DNA from: Macrostomum hystrix
Lineage: Eukaryota; Platyhelminthes; Macrostomidae
Direction of reading: 5' to 3'
Assembly (NCBI GenBank): GCA_950097015.1
Contig: CATNEN010000038.1
Location: 7,872,001-7,936,000, forward strand
DNA: 64,000 nt
In this document: positions 44,984 to 54,532 of the stretch, piece by piece
Position numbering within the stretch: the stretch's first letter is position 1
Layout: the number at the start of each line of letters is the position of its first letter
Notes under the pieces: generated by a model
Database searches by the model: none
Seen by the model: the letters and a program-made list of their open reading frames with translations, nothing else
Told to the model about the DNA's origin: nothing
Position numbers and translations under genes: made by a program

Positions 44984-45652
44984 AGTAACTGACGAGGCCT
45001 GGGTTGAATCGGTGAGAATTTTTCTATAGACAAAAAATTAATTTCGGCAACACATCGCCAAGGTGTCTGTCCGGTCCGCTTCATCAAACACTGCATTGGT
45101 TCGAGTGCTGGATTCTGCAAATTTCCTACTGACTAAAATTTCCCATCACTCCTTAAATCACTATTTCTGCAAGGGGAGAGTGCACAGATGCGTTTCTTAA
45201 TTACAGACAAGCATGCGAGATAAGTGCTAAAATTTTTTCTCTTATTTAGATCCCAATCTCAGATCCCATTCCCACATCCCAATCTCAGACCCTATTCTCA
45301 GATCCCATTCCCACATCCCAATCTCAGACCCTATTCTCACTGTCCAAGATACCAATCTCACTCTCCCAGATCCCAATCTCAGACCCTATTCTCACTGTCC
45401 AAGATACCAATCTCACTCTCCCACATCCCAATCTCAGACCCTATTCTCACTGTCCAAGATACCAATCTCACTCTCCCAGATCCCAATATCACTCTCACAG
45501 ATCCCAATCTCACTCTCACAGATCCCAATCTCACCCGGGCGCTGCTGAGTGACCGCCGGTCACCCCTAGCTGTTGGAGCGGTGCTAGATCGAGCAGCAGA
45601 CTCCATGCCCGATGCCTTCAGCACGTTGAGCTTTTCGGATCGTCGGGCGCCT
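33043..45652 (-). CDS. EF-hand repeat protein (EFCAB6-like), 5' end not found
   Basis: Exons in coding order: 45652-45535, 44998-44858, 42314-42028, 41175-41056, 39931-39704, 37877-37593, 36543-36407, 36332-36055, 34446-34358, 34245-34158, 33279-33043. Phases match at every junction, giving 668 residues to the stop at 33043. Repeated modules pair a degenerate calcium loop with a short Phe-rich helix: HCDSSSDGTVRIGDFL, DAQRSGAVSGDKFRHIL with VNYEKFLQLF, LGVDVTPEEIQQVW with LKFKELFVRLW, WDRLKQDFAAFDSMGCGIV, and NWKPLIQAFRRCDPDRRNHV with INYFKFVEMLLELF at the end. This module style resembles EFCAB6, a sperm or cilium-associated protein; that identification is tentative. Most loops lack the full acidic set, so calcium binding is doubtful. 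Two polyglutamine tracts occur (44930-44980 and 36268-36315). The initiating exon lies upstream of 45652 and was not identified. Confidence 0.66.
33300..34140. repeat. 20/21-bp minisatellite with ATTGG in every unit
   Basis: About 41 copies in the EF-hand gene intron 33280-34157. Units near 33300-33600 are mostly 20 bp (ATGATTGGTGGGTTCCTTTT); units from 33600 on are 21 bp (ATGATTGGTGGG plus TTCTGTTTC or CTCTGTTTC). Two subfamilies therefore lie side by side. Confidence 0.97.
34495..34995. repeat. 21-bp minisatellite of the ACAGGTGTCTCAATC family, EF-hand gene intron
   Basis: About 20 copies, regular at 34550-34790 (CCCTAGCACAGGTGTCTCAA) and degenerate after 34840 (CCTAAGACAGGTG). It shares its core with arrays at 32355 and 36690. 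Confidence 0.95.
35465..36002. repeat. 20-bp minisatellite in the EF-hand gene intron
   Basis: About 26 almost identical copies of ACTGAATCAGCTGACACCCA, alternating with an AACTGACACC form in a two- or three-unit rhythm. Homogeneous, so probably recently amplified. Confidence 0.97.
36268..36315 (-). repeat. CAG trinucleotide run coding polyglutamine (16 units)
   Basis: Pure CTG on the plus strand, CAG in the coding frame of the EF-hand gene, directly after CTAAG near the 5' end of an exon. Confidence 0.95.
36590..37465. repeat. 21-bp minisatellites of the ACAGGTGTC family, EF-hand gene intron
   Basis: Three adjoining sub-arrays: ACGACAGGTGTCCCACCCGT (about 36590-36665); AATCTATAAGACAGGTGTCT with TCAATAAG variants (about 36700-36960); and AATCACTTAGACAGGTGTCT (about 36980-37440, about 22 near-identical copies). 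All share GACAGGTGTC. Degenerate units continue to about 37560. Confidence 0.96.
37885..38575. repeat. 12-bp minisatellite in the EF-hand gene intron
   Basis: About 57 copies of GAGATGAGGAGT with GAGGTGAGGAGT and AGAAGT variants. It starts right at the acceptor of the 37877-37593 exon. With period 12, frames are open on both strands. Confidence 0.97.
38580..38974. other. Intron remainder, unique sequence
   Basis: Non-repetitive part of the EF-hand gene intron between the 12-bp and 20-bp arrays. No exon recognised. Confidence 0.45.
38975..39690. repeat. 20-bp minisatellite in the EF-hand gene intron
   Basis: About 35 copies of ATCTCACAGGTGACATCCCA, with CACGGGTGAC, CATGGGTGAC and CCGATC variants in recurring blocks of three or more units. 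It abuts the donor of the exon ending at 39704. Confidence 0.97.
39950..40955. repeat. 21-bp minisatellite in the EF-hand gene intron
   Basis: About 48 copies of a unit containing ACGGCGAGATTTTATACACC, with GAGAGTTAATAC, GAGAGTTTACAC and GAGCTTTTATAC subtypes and AAGGCG variants. Higher-order blocks are visible. Confidence 0.97.
41245..42005. repeat. 12/13-bp minisatellite (ACACATCTACCC), degenerating 3'
   Basis: Regular ACATCTACCACAC and ACATCTACCCAC units to about 41765. A block of several units (CGACACATCTACC...ACGCATCTACC) is repeated at about 41450 and 41610. Looser CTACCCACTACT units follow to about 41995. Pyrimidine/CA-rich, in the EF-hand gene intron. Confidence 0.92.
42320..42720. 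other. Unique intron sequence
   Basis: Lies upstream of the EF-hand exon starting at 42314. An alternative acceptor (CTGCAG near 42369) could lengthen that exon in frame. No other feature seen. Confidence 0.4.
42721..43682. repeat. 23/25-bp minisatellite in the EF-hand gene intron
   Basis: About 39 copies of GCCAGGTAGCTTGTGACCTG followed by TGT or TGTGT. Loss of one TG gives the 23-bp form. It directly adjoins the next array. Confidence 0.97.
43683..44575. repeat. 21-bp minisatellite directly adjoining the previous array
   Basis: About 42 copies of CTGTACCAGGTGCCTAAGAA(G). A ten-plus-unit block containing CATGTACC, CAGCTGCC and AAGGAG variants is repeated about three times (about 43730, 44150, 44400), so large blocks were duplicated. 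The junction with the 25-bp array is abrupt (GTGTGTGCCCGGTGCC). Confidence 0.97.
44930..44980 (-). repeat. CAG trinucleotide run coding polyglutamine (17 units)
   Basis: Pure CTG on the plus strand, CAG in the coding frame of the EF-hand exon 44998-44858. Preceded, like the other run, by CTAAG close to the exon start. Confidence 0.93.
45245..45535. repeat. Imperfect repeat of AGATCCCAATCTCACTCTCC type
   Basis: About 14 units of 18-24 bp in the EF-hand gene intron, ending at the donor of the exon 45652-45535 (minus strand). Blocks of about 65 bp are repeated. Confidence 0.88.
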
Positions 45653-45660
45653 CTGCTCAG

Positions 45661-46160
45661 GTGAATATCGTTACGGAGCTCTTGGGAATTTTACGCTACC
45701 TGATCGGCTCAGCATGATTTTAACCCCGTCGCATTCTTGTATCCGTGAGAGTACAAGACACGGGACACAGCCACCACCCCAAATCATTGCTATCCGCAGT
45801 GCAACTAGCAGTCTTGCTGTGCCTTGCTGTGCGCTCAATAATTCATTGTGAATTCTTAGCAGAACAGCTCTGCATGCGCAGCGATCAACTAGCTGCTGCG
45901 CCTGATCTTAATCAGCTCGGTTGCTATGGAAACATGCAGTGGAAACATGCTAGATTTAGTATTCATGATCCGTCTGATAGTCTGCAGATTGTCATATCCG
46001 CTCGTATCATATTTATAGACTTTACAGCGAACATAGCTTTTAATGGCCAGTTTACAAAGGGAAAACTGAATCTTACTGCAAGGCAGCTGGGATGAAAATA
46101 AGCTGGACCGGAATGTTGCGGTGAGGCAACCGATGTTTAATTATCTCGCGTTTGAGTTAA
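45661..46160. other. Upstream flank of the EF-hand gene
   Basis: Probably contains the missing first exon or promoter of the minus-strand gene. A minus-strand ATG at about 45715 followed by a GT donor was considered, but its phase does not fit. Nothing firm. Confidence 0.35.
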
Positions 46161-46164
46161 CGAG

Positions 46165-46925
46165 TTCCAGGTAAGACAGTGGAGTTCCACGCGAGGCAGG
46201 AAAGTTTCAGGTGAGACGGTAAAGTTTCATGTGAGACAGTAAAGTTTCAGGTGAGACAGGAAAGTTTCAGGTGAGACAGGAAAGTTTCAGGTGAGACCGG
46301 GGGGTTCCAGGGGAGACAATGGAGTTCTAGGTGAGACTGGAAAGTTTTAGGAAAGACAGGGGAGCTCCAGGGGAGACAATGAAGTTCCAGGGGAGACAAT
46401 GGAGTTCCAGGGGAGACAATGGAGTTCTAGGTGAGACTGGAAAGTTTTAGGAAAGACAGGGGAGTTCCAGGGGAGACAATGAAGTTCCAGGGGAGACAAT
46501 GGAGTTCCAGGGGAGACAATGGAGTTCCAGGGGAGACAATGGAGTTCCAGTTGAGACAGGGGAGTTCCAGGGGAGACAATGGAGTTCCAGGTGAGAACGG
46601 GGAGTTCCAGGGGAGACAATGGAGTTCCAGGGGAGACAATGGAGTTCCAGTTGAGACAGGGGAGTTCCAGGGGAGACAATGGAGCTCCAGGTGAGAACGG
46701 GGAGTTCCAGGGGAGACAATGGAGTTCCAGGGGAGACAATGGAGTTCCAGGGGAGACAATGGAGTTCCAGTTGAGACAGGGGAGTTCCAGGGGAGACAAT
46801 GGAGCTCCAGGTGAGACCGGGGAGTTCCAGGGGAGACAATGGAGTTCCAGGTGAGACCGGGGAGTTCCAGGTGAGACAGGAGAGTTCCAGGTGAGACAGG
46901 AGAGTTCCAGGTGAGACAGGACAGT
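46165..46925. repeat. 20-bp minisatellite
   Basis: About 38 copies of GGAGTTCCAGGGGAGACAAT, with CCAGGTGAGAC and CCAGTTGAGAC variants arranged in repeated blocks. Intergenic, upstream of the EF-hand gene. Confidence 0.97.
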
Positions 46926-49917
46926 GTGACAAGAAGTGCCAGTGCTGATTTGTGGCAGCGAAATCAAGCATTTAGAACATTTTTGAGTGCCATTCGGCTG
47001 TCAGACAAAATGCTCGTAGGCTAGACTAATAAGAGAAATAATTTCTTGTCTGAAATGTCTGAAGCTCAGAAAAAGTATCGTCATAGAGTATGCATGGACT
47101 CTGATATGCGTAGACATAAATATGGTTTTGTGTCGATTGCTAAATGGATCTAATGGAACTGGGCTACACATAACAATAATTAACAATTATGAGCTAAAAC
47201 ATGCACACATCATGTATTTCCGCCAGCGTACATTCAGAGATGTCCTGAATTTGAATATTCACTCGCGTGTAAAAACAAATTGTGCTTTTATGTGTATGTA
47301 GCTGGGGTATAGCTGGACATACTACAATTTGATTCTGACCACTTCCTTCATCAGCCAACCCACCAAGGACTAGTAAAGTAACGTTTATCATATTATTACA
47401 TGTAACGTGTATATAGTAAATTAAGGACTAGTTTAGTAGTCGTTGTTAACCATTGGCTGTTAAATGCGTGGATCTACGGGAAGAGTGCTATATGTAAATT
47501 AAGCCAGGTAAATTTTTGTTTGTCTGTATGTTGCGTCCTTATTCCTCCATGTCCATGGACTTAACGGCTGTACACAGCCTAATGGGATGCACCTCGCAAT
47601 AGATGCGACTCCGTCAATGACTGTAGAACTGGCCAAACTGGATTAGGTGGATAATAAAAAAGTACTTGTTGTGTGTACCATTGCCACAAAGTACCTCCAC
47701 AATGCCATTTTACATGAGTAGTATCTATACGGCACAGTAGTCGAAAATATAGACATATACGGCGATTCAGCATAGTTAATAGGATTAAAATACTTGCTAA
47801 CCGGCTAATACAATAACAATTTGTTCAATCGGCGTTGGTTGAAGATCGAGGCAAACTGTGCTCCGCAGGGGAGGAATCGATAAAAATATTAGTGCTTGAT
47901 CTTTAAACGAAAAGCCCAGGACACTACAAGAACACTCGAGCGCTGTGTGTGAGCTGCATGTGTAATTAAGGAGGCTGCAGTCAATCCGGTTGTGAACGCA
48001 AGCTGAGCAGGATTCCTGCTGATCTCTGCAATGACTATATATTCTGTGTAATATACAAGTTCATTAAGAATACTCCCTAGACTACTATCTAGAGGACACG
48101 AAATTAATAGGTTTCGTTCGCTTCGTTAAGTTCTAGCTATAGTTTGCCAATACTGGAGTAAAAAATGTATAGCGAAATTACATGGTCAAACTAGGCCTGC
48201 GATCCGCGAAATTGCTGCGATCGTAACGTCGGAAAACTAGAAAAGGCAGTCCTGAAATTTCATGTCTGTCCTATACTATTACTATGACTGCATATTCTGG
48301 GCTGCAATCATCGTGACAATTGCTTCAATATTTATAGGAGCCCGAGAACACGATGGATGAGGTTTTGGGAAAAGTTTTGGTAAATTGTCGTTTCTATGCT
48401 AGAATTTATCTTCCTATCTCCGATTCGAAGGCTAAGCGAACCACTGAGATTAGCACCGACGTTGACGATGACTTGAAAGTTTTATTGTACTCTTTCTAAT
48501 TTTTATACGGTTTTATGATCATTTTATAACACAGATTTATGTAGGGTTAACCATATTGCTAATAAATACTGACACTTAGACTCCATTTAAAATTATTATT
48601 TATTTTTTGTTTTGGAAGTATGCATTTATTAAATTAATAAGACAATACATTTAGCTTTACTTACACAATTTAGTGTCAACGATAACAATTTTTATATACT
48701 CGTACTTCTATTCAAGACCTTGGTCGTTGCAATTTTGTCAAAGTAATTTTTTCAAAAAAAAGAATATTCTTGCCTCCATAGCTCTAACAAGTTTTTTTCG
48801 TTGAATTAAAGTGTTTGACGACATATGTACGGAGATAAATTAATTTCGTGATTTGTATTAAGTATACTGAATTGGAGTTTAAACTATTTCATTTCACGCA
48901 GAAAGACATTGCTACAATAAGAAGACTTTATTTTATCATCACTCATTAAAAATAGCAGCTAAGAAAGGGGCATCATCTGAATTAAAAATATTTTTATTGC
49001 ATATATTATACAAATTATATACATAATAAAATATATTTTTTCATTAGTCAAGTAAAAATAAATTATGCTTTCTTTTGGTTTCCTCATAACCGGATGAGAA
49101 TCTTTGTAACTAGCTAACTGGCCTGTATAATATGAAATAAAGAATAAGAAAATATAAAGCGAGGGACTCATTAATTTACATTAATTTACATAAGATAGAT
49201 TAAGATCTATCTATCTTAAATTGCCTGTTGAATATGACACTCCAGTATATTAAAACGCAAAAAAGAGTTACAAGGGTAGCATTTTTATGCCAATATAAGT
49301 GTCTTTTAATTAGTCTAGTATATTACCTTTGCTAAACTATATAGATTATATTTTATAGAATGTTCAGGACTTCATAAAAAATTCATGATACAGTTTTTGC
49401 AGTATAATATTGTACTTAAATTGTATGCTTCAACTTTGTAATTTTTTTACATTTTAAGTTGAAAATAATGTGACTGTGATAACGAGCTGATTCGCTTTCT
49501 CTCAAGCAGAGTGAATTACAATTACTGGATGGCTTGGAAGTACAATAATTGTTGCTTATTTCTTTGTTTTACTCAGTTCTTACTGATTTCCTTCAAATCT
49601 ATATACTTAAAGTTTTCATAAAAAAAAACACTTATTTTTTTCTAGCTATTTTTTCTGGCTGCACATGCTTCAAAGTATTATAACTACACTACTACTTCAT
49701 AATACTATCATGAACACCCAAATAATTTAATTTTCTACAGCACAGTTTCTCCGAGCACCATTTTTCACTAATCTCTATCTCTATTATTTAGTCATTACAG
49801 TTTTCATCTTTAAAGTTCTGTCTGATTTAACACTGCATCAATTTCAAGCATTGCAGGTAAATTTCTGAAGCTTTTTTCTGCCGCTCAAACCTTGACTAGT
49901 ATCCCCAGCACTGAGCC
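46926..49917. other. AT-rich intergenic region upstream of LRRC58
   Basis: Largest repeat-free stretch in the window, about 3 kb. No frame shows protein character and no RNA gene was recognised. The final 20 bases before the LRRC58 start contain ATCCCCAG, a possible 5' acceptor (intron or spliced leader). Confidence 0.45.
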
Positions 49918-51625
49918 ATGTCAACCAGGACTCGCAGCCAGCTAGCGCCCGCCTGCAGTCAGGAGGTGCTGTTAGCCCTCAAGTCGCAGTCGCGCAGTCT
50001 GTCGTTGAACCGAAAGCGCCTGCTGGAGGCTCCACCGGAGGCCAGCCGCCTGACCTTCCTTGCCCGCCTTGACCTGTCCTGCAACCAGCTGCGCGACCTG
50101 CCACTGGCTCTGGAGAGCCTCCAGCTGCTGCAGCACCTCAACCTGTCAGCCAACCAGTTTGCTGACCTGCCTCTGGTCCTGGCATCGTTCCCCAGACTGC
50201 AGTACTTGAACCTGTTCAACAACCGGCTGCGCCGTCTGGAGCCCGCCGTGCTGGGCTGCCTGACGAGCCTGAGAACTCTGAACCTCAACCAGAACTCACT
50301 GACTGCACTGCCGGCTGAGATCTGCCGACTGCAGCGGCTGACAACTCTGGCCGCCAACCGCAACCAGCTGACCGCCCTGCCTGTGGAACTGTGCGCCCTC
50401 GAACACCTTCAGGTCCTTCACCTGGCCTACAACCAGCTGGCCGCCTTGCCTCTTGAGTTCGGCTGCCTCGCCTCGCTGCGGGTGCTGCAGCTACAGCGGA
50501 ACTGCATAACGGAGCTGCCGGAGTCCGTTACACGCCTGCACAGCCTCGAGTATCTAGACGTGGCCTGCAACCGTCTGCAACTGCTTCCTGCCCGGTTTGC
50601 CGAGCTAAACCTTCGCGAGTTTTACTACGAGAGAAACCCGATGATTCGCCGAGAGCCTGTGCACAGCACGCAGGAGCAGGAGGCCCTCACACTCAGGGAG
50701 CTCTGCGCCCGGGCTATCATGCAGGAGCTGCGAAGTCGGACTTCGCCGCTTCGTGTCAGGCTTAAGGTTGACTTAATTTCGTCCTAATTTGTTTATTTTT
50801 TACCTCACATGTAGCCCAGTCTTTTACTTCACCCCCTGCCCCGTCTGTAATCTTTACAGCGATCTCACGACGGTTTTCTATGCAGCCACCTCACTCCCTG
50901 CCCCGACAGTTTTCTATGCAGCCACCTCACTCCCTGCCCCGACAGTTTTCTATGCAGCCACCTAACTCCCTGCCCCGACAGTTTTCTATGCAGCCACCTC
51001 ACACCCTGCCCCGACAGTTTTCTATGCAGCCACCTCACACCCTGCCCCGACAGTTTTCTATGCAGCCACCTCACTCCCTGCCCCGACAGTTTTCTATGCA
51101 GCCACCTCACACCCTGCCCCGACAGTTTTCTATGCAGCCACCTCACACCCTGCCCCGACAGTTTTCTATGCAGCCACCTCACTCCCTGCCCCGACAGTTT
51201 TCTATGCAGCCACCTCACTCCCTGCCCCGACAGTTTTCTATGCAGCCACCTCACACCCTGCCCCGACAGTTTTCTATGCAACCCCCTCACTCCCTGCCCA
51301 TCTGCTACATAGGCAGCCGTCCCCCCGATCATTCCATACACAGGCCTACCCACAGCTCCGCGAGCAGCTGTCGCAGTGCAGCCGATGCTCCGTGTGCGGC
51401 GGCGCCTTCCTGAACACCTGGCTCGAGTGTGTCCACTTTCAACCGTTTAGCCAGTCCGGCCGAGTGACAAAACTGGGCGATGACCTCGAGGACGATTCTG
51501 GCGATGTCGTCACAGCTGGTGGAAGCAGGGAGCAGCAGCCACGCTGGCTGCCAGTTCGAGTCCTGGTCTGCAGCTACAAGTGCTTTAATGCGCAGACTGA
51601 CTTCTTTGGGCTGGCCTTTATCTGA
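49918..51625 (+). CDS. LRRC58: Leucine-rich repeat protein LRRC58
   Basis: Exons 49918-50766 and 51344-51625 join in phase 0 (SPLRVRLK-AYPQLREQ), giving 376 residues; human LRRC58 is about 371. Residues 25-235 hold about nine leucine-rich repeats of the LxxLxLxxNxLxxLP type (LARLDLSCNQLRDLP, LQHLNLSANQFADLP, and so on). A helical segment (ALTLRELCARAIMQEL) follows. The C-terminal zinc-like region is CSRCSVCGGAFLNTWLECV, then PVRVLVCSYKC, matching the conserved C-terminal cysteine module of LRRC58. In vertebrates LRRC58 is described as a substrate receptor for a cullin E3 ligase; here that is inferred from orthology only. The donor AAG/GTTGAC is slightly non-canonical; a stop at 50785 would otherwise end the protein and lose the Cys module. 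The intron is a minisatellite. Confidence 0.82.
50868..51300. repeat. 36-bp minisatellite in the LRRC58 intron
   Basis: Twelve copies of a unit containing GACAGTTTTCTATGCAGCC and ACCTCACTCCCTGCCCC, with a CACACC variant. The period is divisible by three, so frames are open on both strands across it. Confidence 0.97.
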
Positions 51626-51629
51626 GTAT

Positions 51630-52245
51630 GCAGTTTACTGTTTACAGTTTACTGTTTACAGTTTACTGTTTACAGTTTACAGTTTACAGTTTACTGTTTA
51701 CAGTTTACTGTTTACAGTTTACTGTTTACAGTTTACAGTTTACTGTTTAATGTTTACAGTTTACTGTTTACAGTTTACTGTTTACAGTTTACTGTTTACA
51801 GTTTACTGTTTACAGTTTACAGTTTACAGTTTACTGTTTACAGTTTACAGTTTACTGTTTAATGTTTACAGTTTACTGTTTACAGTTTACTGTTTACAGT
51901 TTACTGTTTACAGTTTACTGTTTACAGTTTACAGTTTACTGTTTAATGTTTACAGTTTACTGTTTACAGTTTACTGTTTACAGTTTACTGTTTACTGTTT
52001 AATGTTTACAGTTTACTGTTTACAGTTTACTGTTTACAGTTTACAGTTTACTGTTTAATGTTTACAGTTTACTGTTTACAGTTTACTGTTTACAGTTTAC
52101 TGTTTACAGTTTACTGTTTACAGTTTACTGTTTACAGTTTACAGTTTACTGTTTACAGTTTACTGTTTACAGTTTACTGTTTACAGTTTACTGTTTACAG
52201 TTTACTGCTTACTGTTTACAGTTTACTGTTTACAGTTTACTGTTA
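51630..52245. repeat. 14-bp repeat TGTTTACAGTTTAC
   Basis: About 44 units starting five bases after the LRRC58 stop codon, so probably inside its 3' UTR. TGTTTAATG variants recur periodically, giving higher-order blocks. Each unit contains TGTTTAC, a forkhead-type motif. Confidence 0.97.
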
Positions 52246-52819
52246 CTACAATATTATCTGCACAGATAGCAGATTAGCCGTTTTGATATATATTTTTTCC
52301 ACAAATTCAATTTATTTTTTCAATCTAAATTTTTGCAGTATACTTTTTCTCGTTTGCGATTTTACCATGACTAAACTGTTTATTTATATTTTTTATTGTT
52401 TACCCTACAAAAAGTTTAAATTTTTTACAGCTGACAGAAGAGAGGAATGTGTAGGCAAATAAATTCGAATTACTCTACTGAAATTGACATTGCACTGCTT
52501 AAATTTCAATTTATTTCGGGTACCTGAAAGCAGGTAAAAACTTGTTAACTGAAGAAATCCAACTAATTTGTGAGAAAAAGAACAAAAATGTGACGAGGTG
52601 TAAGTAAACAGAATGTTCAGAAAATGGGTATTAGATTTTTAGAATTTCAATTTGTTTTAATGTGCTGCCAATCCAACTATCAACTGCCACAATCACTGAG
52701 AGGCTGATGTCAAACAGTTCGTTGATTTTTATAAAAGTTTTCATTTCGAAAATGTACTTTTGATGACTGAAAAGCCTTGAACTATGAGATGGTATTCTAT
52801 TGTGAGTCTCCACAGACAC
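52246..52819. other. Convergent 3' flanks of LRRC58 (+) and the ENaC gene (-)
   Basis: AT-rich. An AATAAA near 52458 could end the LRRC58 transcript, which would place the whole 14-bp array in the mature 3' UTR. No gene seen. Confidence 0.45.
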
Positions 52820-54532
52820 TCAGCGCGGATTCGGTCTAGTTTTCCGAGTTGAGCATGCGGCTCGAGTCGCAATGTCGTACAGCAGCTCTACAAGCTCGAG
52901 TACAGTGAGCAGTGAGCAGCCCAAGTAAAGGCCGATTGCGCTGCCAATGTCCGCGATGAACTGCGACAGGCGATAGTCCAGGCTGAAGGTTGTCAGTGGG
53001 CTCTTGGTTGCCTCGGCTCGCAGGGTCACGCTAAGCCCAGCCCTTTGAAAGTAGCTCCAGATGCCGTCTTCGAAGGCGACGACTTCATAGTCGGACTTCA
53101 GAAGGTCGAGCGTCCTCAGGCCAGTCCTCAGCGATCTGAAGTCGTCCTGATTTACGCCCTGCAACAGCGAGCCGACAATGTTGTTCACAACACGCACCAG
53201 ACTTCCCTGGTTTGGCCACAGACCATGCGATGACCTCACTGAGTAGGTTCTGCGCCTGCAGAGTCGCTTCGCAGAGCACAACTTGTCCCAAGTGTTGCTG
53301 GAGTTCTCGCTCTGCTGTCGAGCTCTGACGGCTGCCATCATGTTCCGGTGAACTGCATCCATGGAATCAGCGGCTGTGAGGTTCAGGCAGAGCGCCAGCC
53401 GTCTAAACTCCCACGGTGTCGGCTCCGGTGTGGTGCTGCAGTTGTACCTGAGAAGCCTATCCCGGGCGATCTCCGAATAGTAGCAGTGCGCCTCGCTATA
53501 GCTGAAGGCATCGGCAGATCCGCTGTACGGATTGAAGAACAGAACAGGGCCGTCTGGCTGGTCAACGCACTGATTGGGGAAGTCTGATGAGGTCAGCTGC
53601 GAGTCCTGCATGGCGACGGTCAAGTCGTAGGCTCTGCCGGGGGCCAGGCTGATCACACTGGAGGTCAGTCGCGAGGGATATTGGCCTCGGGGCACCAGGT
53701 AGACGTACATGCCGCTGCCCCTGTCGAATGCCATGGGATTGCCCAGGTCCCAGTCGAATGGGTAAAGGTAGGTCAAACGGCCTGAGAAGGAGACAGGCAA
53801 GACAGGTATTCTGCTATCAGGCGGGGAAAATAGACCCATTTGTTCAAACAAATAAAAGTACGGATCCAGGAGCAAGTTAAACTGCAGCCGGCTATTGGTG
53901 TTGCTCATTTTGGACAACTCTGAGCTGGTCAGTGCCAGCTTGAAGCACTTAAGATGATTCGGGTGGTACATAGTCTCAATGGCGATGGGCGAGTTCAGGG
54001 CGCGCTCCGTGCCCGCGCTAAAGATACCGTAGTTGCCATAGAAGGTCTGCAGCCTCCGCTGGCCCATGATGTCTGCCAGAATCCTGTACGACAGCGACTG
54101 GATCGAGCTCAGCGGCCGAAGGTCGCGCAGTGATGCAGCATCGCTAGTGGAAGCGTTCAGCGCTCCGAGGGCTGCATCGAATGCGGCTTGAGCCGCGGCC
54201 AGCGGAATTTTCACCTGGTCGGCCTCGGACTTGTTCAAACTGTACACAAACGAGCCGGCCGTCTGCAGACTATTGCAAAAGTACACGTCGGGAAATTCAA
54301 ATGGAACTTTTTCAGCTTGGAATTCAGACTTCACGCCCGGACTGTACAGCCTGGTGATGAAGGCGGCGCTGGTGTTGAGCAGGAGGCCAAGGAAGCTGAG
54401 AAACACCAGCAGCCAAAACATCCTCAGCCCGGGGCTGCGATCTGGCGCTGCCACACGGCCGATGGCGTGCGCAGTGGACTCGGCCACTGAATCGCGCACA
54501 ATCACAGATAGGGACTGTCGGTGGGCTCTCAT
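52820..54532 (-). CDS. DEG/ENaC-family cation channel subunit
   Basis: Single uninterrupted 570-residue frame. Topology is typical of trimeric, amiloride-type sodium channels: short cytosolic N terminus, TM1 (FWLLVFLSFLGLLLNTSAAF, about 39-58), post-TM1 motif PFEFPDVYFCNS, a large extracellular domain with many cysteines and several N-glycosylation sequons (NKS, NCS, NLT), and a pre-TM2 and TM2 segment GSAIGLYLGCSLLTVLELVE (530-549) with the GxS selectivity filter as GCS (538-540). The gating motif before TM1 reads H22-A23 (TAHAIGRV) instead of the usual His-Gly. The C-terminal tail is short and has no PY motif. No introns, unlike every neighbour. Stimulus (acid, peptide or mechanical) cannot be told. 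ATG 54532 is the first Met before the gating motif. Confidence 0.9.
   Translation of the reverse strand: MRAHRQSLSVIVRDSVAESTAHAIGRVAAPDRSPGLRMFWLLVFLSFLGLLLNTSAAFITRLYSPGVKSEFQAEKVPFEFPDVYFCNSLQTAGSFVYSLNKSEADQVKIPLAAAQAAFDAALGALNASTSDAASLRDLRPLSSIQSLSYRILADIMGQRRLQTFYGNYGIFSAGTERALNSPIAIETMYHPNHLKCFKLALTSSELSKMSNTNSRLQFNLLLDPYFYLFEQMGLFSPPDSRIPVLPVSFSGRLTYLYPFDWDLGNPMAFDRGSGMYVYLVPRGQYPSRLTSSVISLAPGRAYDLTVAMQDSQLTSSDFPNQCVDQPDGPVLFFNPYSGSADAFSYSEAHCYYSEIARDRLLRYNCSTTPEPTPWEFRRLALCLNLTAADSMDAVHRNMMAAVRARQQSENSSNTWDKLCSAKRLCRRRTYSVRSSHGLWPNQGSLVRVVNNIVGSLLQGVNQDDFRSLRTGLRTLDLLKSDYEVVAFEDGIWSYFQRAGLSVTLRAEATKSPLTTFSLDYRLSQFIADIGSAIGLYLGCSLLTVLELVELLYDIATRAACSTRKTRPNPR

Noticed and set aside
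45224-45664. Plus-strand 146-codon frame over the 45.2-45.6 kb repeat
   Set aside because: Mostly repeat. The unique end (45535-45652) fits better as a minus-strand exon with matching phase, acceptor and donor.
50767-50787. LRRC58 ending at the stop just after 50766
   Set aside because: Would drop the conserved Cys module encoded at 51344-51625; a phase-0 splice restores a protein of the expected family length.
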